Source: Sphaerochaeta globosa str. Buddy (lineage in GTDB: Bacteria > Spirochaetota > Spirochaetia > Sphaerochaetales > Sphaerochaetaceae). Taken from it: a stretch of 64,000 bases of DNA. How positions within the stretch are numbered: position 1 is the stretch's first letter; each line of letters starts with the position of its first letter. The position numbers and the translations under genes are program-made. Under the pieces are notes generated by a model that was not told the DNA's origin, made no database searches, and saw nothing but the letters and a program-made list of their open reading frames with translations. The stretch lies in the NCBI RefSeq assembly GCF_000190435.1, contig NC_015152.1, forward strand, positions 2,052,458-2,116,457, read 5' to 3'. Positions 42,756 through 49,167 of the stretch are shown here, in pieces.

Positions 42756-43160
42756 TCACTGCTTTTCGGCAGCATGCTTTTTTTGGCAATCGGGGCAAAC
42801 CCCGTTGAACACTATCTCGTAAGATTCAAGGACATATCCAAAGGTTTCAACATTCTTTGCGCAAAGGTTGATATCGTCAAACATCTCAATGTCACTCACC
42901 TGCTTACAATCAGTGCATTGGATATGGTAATGATTTCCCAATGTACGGTCGAAATGGTCAGGGCCACCAAGAACACGGATACGTTTTACCTTTCCTTCAT
43001 CAACCAGCATATTCAAATTGCGATATACCGTCGCTCGACTGATGGAAGGATGCTTCAGCACAATGTTCTCGTAAATTTGTTCAGCATTAGGATGATTGGT
43101 TGCAGTAGTAACTGCGTCCCATACCAGTCCCTTCTGTATTGTCTGTCGCTTCTCTTTCAT
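42756..43160 (-). CDS. perR: Fur-family regulator, PerR-like
   Basis: Metal-dependent repressor. From the ATG at 43160 it has 134 residues: a winged helix (NAEQIYENI, then ISRATVYRNLNML) and a metal-binding C-terminal domain with structural zinc cysteines at 82, 85, 122 and 125 and regulatory ligands H69, D71, H77 and H79. Gene order with rubrerythrin favours peroxide sensing (PerR) rather than iron (Fur). The AGGAA site fixes this start; the longer frame of 46 more residues covers the promoter. Its own promoter overlaps an operator-like sequence. Confidence 0.85.
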   Translation of the reverse strand: MKEKRQTIQKGLVWDAVTTATNHPNAEQIYENIVLKHPSISRATVYRNLNMLVDEGKVKRIRVLGGPDHFDRTLGNHYHIQCTDCKQVSDIEMFDDINLCAKNVETFGYVLESYEIVFNGVCPDCQKKHAAEKQ

Positions 43161-43173
43161 GGAATTTCCTAAA

Positions 43174-43223
43174 TGATATTGAATCTCAATAATTATGATA
43201 GTCCAAGCTAAACACAGTGTCAA
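43174..43223 (-). promoter_or_regulatory. perR-rbr promoter with overlapping Per/Fur box
   Basis: On the minus strand TTGACA (43223-43218), a 17-bp spacer and TATCAT (43200-43195). From the -10 box on lies TCATAATTATTGAGA, close to the Per box pattern TTATAATNATTATAA, then the inverted repeat ATTGAG-ATTCAAT. A repressor here would block its own promoter and rbr. Confidence 0.65.
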
Positions 43224-43251
43224 CAAGATACTGGAAAAACCGGGCACCCAA

Positions 43252-43276
43252 CAAGAAACCCCAGGTAAACCTGGGG
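43252..43276 (-). terminator. Terminator of the rlmK-like gene
   Basis: ACCTGGGG and CCCCAGGT (43269-43276 and 43259-43266) form an 8-bp stem, followed on the minus strand by TTTCTTG. Confidence 0.75.
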
Positions 43277-43298
43277 CTTCCTGTACAACAGGAATCAC

Positions 43299-45938
43299 TT
43301 ACTTATCTTTGTTTTTCCCATCTTCATCGAGCCAGAAGAATGAATCATTCTCGTTCTCTCCCCGTGTCTTGGTTTCACGGAACTTGTCAAAACCATAGGG
43401 TTTGGGGGAAGATTTACGTTCACGCTTCACTCTTGCATCTGCTCCTATCTCATCACGTGGTGCTGAGAATGCAGGACGATCTTCGCTTCTGCGGAATGCA
43501 GGACGTTCGGGCCTGTCGCCGTAGGGTCTTCTCTCTTCACGGTCGCCGGCTGGGCGGTCGCGGAATGAGGGACGATCACCAAAGGGCTTGCGGTCGTCGC
43601 GGTCATGGAACGAAGGACGTTCGGGCCTGTCGCCGTAGGGTCTTCTCTCTTCACGGTCGCCGGCCGGGCGGTCGCGGAATGAGGGACGATCCCCAAAGGG
43701 CTTGCGGTCGTCGCGGTCGCGGAACGAAGGACGTTCGGGCCTGTCGCCGTAGGGTCTTCTCTCTTCACGGTCGCCGGCTGGGCGGTCGCGGAATGAGGGA
43801 CGATCACCAAAAGGCTTGCGGTCGTCGCGGTCATGGAACGAAGGACGTTCGGGCCTGTCGCCGTAGGGTCTTCTCTCTTCACGGTCGCCGGCCGGGCGGT
43901 CGCGGAATGAGGGGCGATCACCGAAGGGCTTGCGGTCGTCACGGTCGCGGAACGAAGGACGTTCGGGCCTGTCGCCGTAGGGTCTTCTCTCTTCACGGTC
44001 GCCGGCTGGGCGGTCGCGGAACGAGGGACGATCCCCAAAAGGCTTGCGGTCGTCGCGGTCGCGGAACGAAGGACGTTCGGGCCTGTCGCCGTAAGGTCTT
44101 CTCTCTTCACGGTCGCCGGCTGGGCGGTCGCGGAATGAGGGACGATCACCAAAAGGCTTGCGGTCGTCGCGGTCGCGGAACGAAGGACGTTCGGGCCTGT
44201 CGCCGTAAGGTCTTCTCTCTTCACGGTTACCGTAGGAGGGACGGTCGCCTGCGGGACGGTCACGGAAAGACGACGGCCTCTCGCTTCTGTCGCCATAGGG
44301 TCTTCTCTCTTCACGATTGCCGTAGGAGGGACGGTCGCCTGCGGGACGGTCACGGAAAGACGACGGCCTCTCGCTTCTGTCGCCATAGGGTCTTCTCTCT
44401 TCACGATTGCCGTAGGAGGGACGGTCGCCTGCGGGACGGTCACGGAAAGACGACGGCCTCTCGTTTCTGTCACCATAGGGTCTTCTCTCATCACGGTTGC
44501 CGTACGCGGGGCGACGGTCATCATGACGAGGGCCTCTCTCTTCATTGCCTGTTCGCTCACGATCCATTCTTGGAGAGCGGGTAGCTTCAGTCTGTTCTGC
44601 TTCCCCGTCCTCTTCAAAAAGCGGAGCAATATCTTCATCATCCCAGTGAAGGGTCAAAAGGTCGTCTTCTACTTCATTGGCTTCGGTTTCATCAGCAGCT
44701 TCTTCAGTATCCTGTTCAAGATCAGAGGACTCTTCTTCCTGTACGGCTTCATCTTGTACACTCTCGGCAACTACGGCTTCTTCCTGTACAATTTCTTCTT
44801 GTGCACTCTCTGCTACTACGACTACGTCTTCTTGTACAGCTTCTTCTTGTGCAATCTCTGCTACAATTTTCTCTTCCTGTACTTCAATGTCTTTCAATGC
44901 TTTTTCTTTTTTCATACTTTCTACATCCACATGTTCTTCACGCTGGTCATTGCCAGCTTTTTTCTCAACGGTCCGCAGATCTGCTGCAGTTATCCGTACA
45001 TCCTGTTGCTTTTGCAGCAACCACGTCCTCGCCGTTCCGAGACGGCGGGTAAACCCAGGGGCTACGACCTGTGTTGTTATCTCTTGAACTTCAAATCCTC
45101 GAACTGCTTTCGTGTCCATCCTGAATGTTCCCAGATTTGTTGAGAACACCAGCTTTCCTTCCCTCGCCAATAGTGCATTCAGCACTTTCATCCAACGCTG
45201 ATAGTCTCTTTGGACATCAAAATCATAATCCATCTTCCTGCTGTTGGAAAAACTCGGTGGATCGAATACGATCAGGTCATACACCTTTCCACTCGAAAGC
45301 GCCTCAACAACATATTGCCACGCATCAGCGGCAATACAAGGATACATTACTGTGCTATACCCATTGTCAGCAAGATTCTTTTGTGCCCATGCAGTATACG
45401 TACTGGACAAGTCCACCGACTCAACGCTGGTGGCTCCTCCCCGGGCTGCATAGACCGAGAAAGCTCCTGTATAGGAGAATAGGTTCAGTACCCTGCAACC
45501 CTGGCTCACCGACTCAACCATCATCCTGGTAAGCATGTGGTCAAGAAACAAGCCAGTATCAATTCGCTTGGTCAAATCTACAGTAAAGAACAATTCATTC
45601 TCTGTGACTTGTAAAACCAACGAAGTTTCGCCCTGCAAGCTGTGTTGTTCCTTGCCGACCCGTTTCGGTCGACGATGGAAAATCACACGGTCTGCCTGAA
45701 TGTAAAGCATACGGGAGACGATATCGCAGCATATCAACTCCTCTTCTTCATCCAAGCCCTCATCACTGTAATCGGTGACCCTTGCATAGGGACCATAGAG
45801 ATCCACAGTAACCGGAAACCTTTCAAGGTTTCGATCATATACTCTCATACAAGTCGTACCGCTCTTAAGCATCATACGGCGCATTTTGAGAGCATTACCT
45901 TTCAAAATCTTGCTAAAATCCTTCTCTGTGTAATCCAT
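43299..45938 (-). CDS. RlmK-like 23S rRNA methyltransferase with long Arg-rich repeat tail
   Basis: Residues about 1-315 match the RlmK half of enterobacterial RlmKL, which makes 7-methylguanosine in 23S rRNA: MRVYDRNLERFPVTVD, DTGLFLDHMLTR, the SAM-binding LNLFSYTGAFSVYAA and the catalytic-type DPPSFSNSRKMDYDFDVQRD. Residues about 330-460 are acidic (many Glu and Val, with repeated AQEE). From about 470 to 850 the protein is tandem repeats of 30 and then 38 residues made of Arg, Asp, Gly, Pro, Phe and Tyr (DRPSFRDRPAGDR), ending in a basic tail. Total length is 879, against about 330-400 for a free RlmK. The RNA-binding role of the tail is inferred from its likeness to arginine-rich tails of RNA helicases. 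No THUMP domain is seen. The AGGAA site supports the start. Confidence 0.85.
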   Translation of the reverse strand: MDYTEKDFSKILKGNALKMRRMMLKSGTTCMRVYDRNLERFPVTVDLYGPYARVTDYSDEGLDEEEELICCDIVSRMLYIQADRVIFHRRPKRVGKEQHSLQGETSLVLQVTENELFFTVDLTKRIDTGLFLDHMLTRMMVESVSQGCRVLNLFSYTGAFSVYAARGGATSVESVDLSSTYTAWAQKNLADNGYSTVMYPCIAADAWQYVVEALSSGKVYDLIVFDPPSFSNSRKMDYDFDVQRDYQRWMKVLNALLAREGKLVFSTNLGTFRMDTKAVRGFEVQEITTQVVAPGFTRRLGTARTWLLQKQQDVRITAADLRTVEKKAGNDQREEHVDVESMKKEKALKDIEVQEEKIVAEIAQEEAVQEDVVVVAESAQEEIVQEEAVVAESVQDEAVQEEESSDLEQDTEEAADETEANEVEDDLLTLHWDDEDIAPLFEEDGEAEQTEATRSPRMDRERTGNEERGPRHDDRRPAYGNRDERRPYGDRNERPSSFRDRPAGDRPSYGNREERRPYGDRSERPSSFRDRPAGDRPSYGNREERRPYGDRSERPSSFRDRPAGDRPSYGNREERRPYGDRPERPSFRDRDDRKPFGDRPSFRDRPAGDREERRPYGDRPERPSFRDRDDRKPFGDRPSFRDRPAGDREERRPYGDRPERPSFRDRDDRKPFGDRPSFRDRPAGDREERRPYGDRPERPSFHDRDDRKPFGDRPSFRDRPAGDREERRPYGDRPERPSFRDRDDRKPFGDRPSFRDRPAGDREERRPYGDRPERPSFHDRDDRKPFGDRPSFRDRPAGDREERRPYGDRPERPAFRRSEDRPAFSAPRDEIGADARVKRERKSSPKPYGFDKFRETKTRGENENDSFFWLDEDGKNKDK
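43501..44500 (-). repeat. In-frame tandem repeats within the RlmK-like gene
   Basis: Two classes. A 114-bp unit recurs with exact 114-bp spacing: GGACGTTCGGGCCTGTCGCC begins at 43501, 43615, 43729, 43843, 43957, 44071 and 44185. A 90-bp unit then repeats three times (TCGCTTCTGTCGCC at 44281 and 44371, a variant at 44461). Copies differ by few bases, mainly synonymous or Arg/His (FRDR or FHDR). This is recent expansion inside a coding frame. Confidence 0.95.
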
Positions 45939-46017
45939 GACATTCCTAGTAGCTCTTTCTGCAACGCAGTGTATATGCTAATATGGAAAAAAGCTAGTGA
46001 AGCAAAGGATAAAAATA

Positions 46018-46491
46018 ATGGAAGAAGATGCACAGGCCTTTATCTTTGAACTCGAATCAAGGCATGAAGCGCCACTGACATGGAAAACCTATGCCACTTG
46101 GTATGGCAACAACCATGATACCTTCAGGGAATTCGGGGTTTTCTTCTATAGATGCAAAAACTCTTTCCACTTTGAAGATTTTGAACGAAATCCAACACTG
46201 TTCGGCATTTCTATTAAACCTAAAAAACCAAAAGGACCTTTCATTAAATATGAGGGTTCATTTTCTCTTGAAGAGGTTATAGATTCGAGACCAATCCCAA
46301 AAACATTGGCGTTAAAAGTCATCCAAGGAAGACGCGATGCCACTTCCATCAGGAATTCCAATATTTTTGACAAGGTGTTCAGACAGATGGTTGAGATGGT
46401 GACATTAAAAAACGGTACAGTTCATTTCTTTGAACTGATGGATCGAAAACAGTTTGTGAGTGAGTTGCAGCAAAGCAACAAGGAGGAATAG
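46018..46491 (+). CDS. Hypothetical protein upstream of phosphomannomutase
   Basis: Unrecognised 157-residue soluble protein starting MEEDAQAFIF. It is rich in Phe, Lys and Arg, with no signal, membrane helix or clear motif; FGVFFYRCKNSFHFEDFERNP near the middle is the most distinctive part. AAGGA lies 9 bp before the ATG at 46018. The pgm-like gene follows without any gap (stop TAG directly before ATG), so the two are coupled and a link to sugar-phosphate metabolism is possible. Similar small genes at this place are known to me only as hypothetical. Confidence 0.6.
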   Translation: MEEDAQAFIFELESRHEAPLTWKTYATWYGNNHDTFREFGVFFYRCKNSFHFEDFERNPTLFGISIKPKKPKGPFIKYEGSFSLEEVIDSRPIPKTLALKVIQGRRDATSIRNSNIFDKVFRQMVEMVTLKNGTVHFFELMDRKQFVSELQQSNKEE

Positions 46492-47829
46492 ATGGGAGCG
46501 TTCAAGGCGTACGATATCAGAGGAATCTACAATACAGATTTCAACAAGGATACCGTCTATAAGATTGGGTATTTCCTACCCAAACTTCTTAAGAGCAAGG
46601 TAGTTCTTGTAGGCAGGGATGTTCGTACCAGCAGTGAGGAAATTTTTGAATACCTGTGCAAAGGTATTACCGATAGCGGTTCAGATGTCTATGACATCGG
46701 TTTGGCAACAACTCCCATGGTATACTTTTCCACGGTCCATTTTTCTGTTGATGCCTCAGTACAAATCACTGCCAGCCACAATCCAGCAAAGTACAATGGC
46801 TTGAAAATCAGCCGGACAAAGGCTGTACCGGTAGGCTCTGACAGCGGACTGAAAGAGTTGGAGCAAATGGTGCTCACCCAGCCAATAGAAGTTGCAGCCA
46901 CTAAAGGCCGAATCCTTTCAAAGGATGCAAAAACCCCCTATCTTGCATTCCTCGAGCAGTTCGTACCCGATACCTCCAATCTGAACATTTCCATCGATTG
47001 TTCACATGGAATGGCAAATCTGTTGGTGAAGGACCTTTTGGGAACACATCACCACTATTTGTATGACCATTTCGACGGAACATTCCCAGCACATGAACCC
47101 AATCCACTTGAAGTCGAGAATACCAAGGATCTTGAAAAAGCAGTATTGCAGAACAAGAGCGATATTGGAGTTATTTACGATGGCGATGCCGACCGGGTCA
47201 TGTTCTTGGACGAGAATGGTAGATTTTTGCAGCCCGACTATATTACCGCAGTGCTTGGGTACTACTACCTAAAGAAAGAACAAGGGAATGTATTGGTCGA
47301 TATCAGAACCAGCCGATCGACAACCGAGTACCTGACAAAGCTTGGTGCAAACGTATACATTTGGAAAGTTGGACATGCATTCGCAAAAACCAAGCTCCGG
47401 GATCTAGGAGCCATCTTCGGCGGCGAACTTGCCGGACACTATTACTTCAGGGATTTTTTCAACTGTGACAGCGGATTCCTCGCTTCATTGATCGTCCTGC
47501 AGGTTGTCAGCGAGTTGAAGAAACAGGGCGTGAGCATCAGCTCTTTCATCGATTCAATCATCGCCTATGCCAATAGCGGAGAAATCAACTTCAAGCTTGA
47601 GAACAAGGATAGCGCGATGGCGGCACTCTATGAACGATTTGTAGAGAATGACAAACCCTCCAAGGTAATGGATTTTGACGGCTATCGCATCGAATTCTCT
47701 TCCTGGTGGTTCAATGTACGCAAGTCCAATACAGAACCGTATCTGCGATTGGTTGTAGAAGCGAAGAATGCGGCAGAGTTGCAAGAGCGCACTAAAGCGC
47801 TCTCTAGCATCATCAAACAATTCAACTAG
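46492..47829 (+). CDS. manB: Phosphomannomutase / phosphoglucomutase
   Basis: Alpha-D-phosphohexomutase interconverting 6- and 1-phosphates of mannose and/or glucose. It has AYDIRGIYNTDF at the start, the phosphoserine loop ITASHNPAKYNGLK (about residues 89-102), the metal loop DGDADRVMFLDE (about 230) and the phosphate-binding RKSNTEPYLRLVVEA at the C terminus. The length of 445 is usual. The product feeds galE next in line, so nucleotide-sugar formation for glycans or envelope is the probable purpose; a separate uridylyltransferase is not in this window. Confidence 0.92.
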   Translation: MGAFKAYDIRGIYNTDFNKDTVYKIGYFLPKLLKSKVVLVGRDVRTSSEEIFEYLCKGITDSGSDVYDIGLATTPMVYFSTVHFSVDASVQITASHNPAKYNGLKISRTKAVPVGSDSGLKELEQMVLTQPIEVAATKGRILSKDAKTPYLAFLEQFVPDTSNLNISIDCSHGMANLLVKDLLGTHHHYLYDHFDGTFPAHEPNPLEVENTKDLEKAVLQNKSDIGVIYDGDADRVMFLDENGRFLQPDYITAVLGYYYLKKEQGNVLVDIRTSRSTTEYLTKLGANVYIWKVGHAFAKTKLRDLGAIFGGELAGHYYFRDFFNCDSGFLASLIVLQVVSELKKQGVSISSFIDSIIAYANSGEINFKLENKDSAMAALYERFVENDKPSKVMDFDGYRIEFSSWWFNVRKSNTEPYLRLVVEAKNAAELQERTKALSSIIKQFN

Positions 47830-47843
47830 CCTAGGAGCGTCAT

Positions 47844-48830
47844 ATGAAAGTACTCTTGTTCGGTGGTGCCGGTTATATTGGTACCCATGTAGCTTTGGAA
47901 TTTATTGACCGAAATGATACGGTAGGTATTTTTGACAACCTTTCATCCGGCCTGAAAAGCAATGTTCATCCAGAAGCTCTTTTCTATGAAGGAGACATCC
48001 GTGATAAAGCCAGGGTTTTAGAAGTGCTCTCACTTGGCTGGGATGTAGTAATCCATATGGCAGCTTTCAAAGCCGCCGGCGAGTCGATGATCAAACCGAT
48101 CAAATATTCTGAGAACAATATAGCCGGCTCGCTCAACCTGATCACAGGTTGTATCAAAGCAGGAGTGAAACGCTTTATTCTCTCCTCCTCCGCAGCAGTC
48201 TACGGGGAGCCGGCATATCTTCCGGTTGATGAGAACCATCCCAAGAATCCCACCAATTACTATGGCTATACCAAACTATGCATCGAAGAGAATCTGAAGT
48301 GGTACGCACAGCTTAAGGAATTTGAGTATGTATCCCTTCGATACTTCAATGCCGCCGGGTATGATGAAAAGGGAAGAATGCTCGGACTTGAGAATAATCC
48401 GGCCAACCTTATTCCGGTAGTCATGGAAGTTGCCATGGGTATACGTCCCAACCTATTAGTCTTTGGTAATGACTACGACACGGTAGATGGCACAGGAGTC
48501 AGAGACTATGTCCATGTTACCGATCTTGCCAAAGGACATGTCCTCGCAGCCGATTACCTGCTTGCAGGTAAGGGCAATCTGATAGTCAACCTTGGTTCAG
48601 AGGAAGGGCTGAGTGTACAGCAGATTCTCGATACCGCAAGAAGCATCACGAATAAGCCCATCCAGGCACAATATGTCGATCGACGCCCAGGAGACCCGGC
48701 AAAGTTGGTTGCTTCCTCCAAGATGGCTTACAAGACGCTTGGATGGAAAGCAGAACATTCTTCGGCACAGACAATATTGGAGACTACCTGGAAGGTGTAT
48801 GAAGCCAATCAGAAAAGAATGAAAGCATAG
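47844..48830 (+). CDS. galE: UDP-glucose 4-epimerase
   Basis: Short-chain dehydrogenase fold enzyme that interconverts UDP-glucose and UDP-galactose using bound NAD. The NAD motif FGGAGYIGTHVALEF (about residues 6-20), the serine in SSSAAVYGEP, the catalytic YYGYTKLCIE (Y-x-x-x-K near residue 140) and RYFNAAGYDEKGR are all present. Length 328 is normal. It follows the mutase by 14 bp and precedes a terminator. Confidence 0.95.
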   Translation: MKVLLFGGAGYIGTHVALEFIDRNDTVGIFDNLSSGLKSNVHPEALFYEGDIRDKARVLEVLSLGWDVVIHMAAFKAAGESMIKPIKYSENNIAGSLNLITGCIKAGVKRFILSSSAAVYGEPAYLPVDENHPKNPTNYYGYTKLCIEENLKWYAQLKEFEYVSLRYFNAAGYDEKGRMLGLENNPANLIPVVMEVAMGIRPNLLVFGNDYDTVDGTGVRDYVHVTDLAKGHVLAADYLLAGKGNLIVNLGSEEGLSVQQILDTARSITNKPIQAQYVDRRPGDPAKLVASSKMAYKTLGWKAEHSSAQTILETTWKVYEANQKRMKA

Positions 48831-48855
48831 TTCGCTCGAGTAATTACCATAGTTC

Positions 48856-48883
48856 AAACGGCAGGATTTCCTGCCGTTTTTTT
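48856..48883 (+). terminator. Rho-independent terminator of galE unit
   Basis: AAACGGCAGGA (48856-48866) pairs with TCCTGCCGTTT (48869-48879), followed by seven T in all. Confidence 0.92.
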
Positions 48884-48905
48884 GCATTCTCCCAGCCATA
48901 TAAAG

Positions 48906-48931
48906 AAAGACAACCCCGTAGGATTGTCTTT
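48906..48931 (-). terminator. Terminator of tRNA-Asn
   Basis: AAAGACAA pairs with TTGTCTTT around a short GC core, ending in a T-rich stretch on the minus strand, directly downstream of the tRNA. Confidence 0.75.
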
Positions 48932-48938
48932 CATCTTG

Positions 48939-49011
<73 letters not shown>

Positions 49012-49032
49012 ATATCGTTTCGAACGATTGGT

Positions 49033-49061
49033 ACATTACCCGATACCATTTTTTATGTCAA
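49033..49061 (-). promoter_or_regulatory. Promoter of tRNA-Asn
   Basis: On the minus strand a consensus TTGACA (49061-49056), 17-bp spacer and TAATGT (49038-49033), about 22 bp before the tRNA. Confidence 0.6.
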
Positions 49062-49111
49062 GCAGTTTCCAGTATAATCACCAGAAAATTCAACAAAGCA
49101 AGGTCCTCATT

Positions 49112-49144
49112 CAGTGACAAGAACGGCTACCCGAAGGTAGCCGT
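49112..49144 (-). terminator. Hairpin terminator of nucleotidase gene
   Basis: ACGGCTACC and GGTAGCCGT form a 9-bp stem closed, on the minus strand, by a stable TTCG tetraloop. The following T-tract is weak (TCTTGTC). Confidence 0.6.
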
Positions 49145-49167
49145 CTGATAGATCATAGTAGCGTGAA

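Noticed and set aside
43501-44500. CRISPR-like regular repeats
   Set aside because: Units of 114 and 90 bp run head to tail without unique spacers, stay in one coding frame and encode protein repeats.
43217-44584. Long open frame of 455 codons on the plus strand with Arg-rich repeats
   Set aside because: It is the antisense shadow of the GC-rich repeat tail of the RlmK-like gene; repeats keep all frames open. The sense frame carries a recognisable enzyme and ribosome site.
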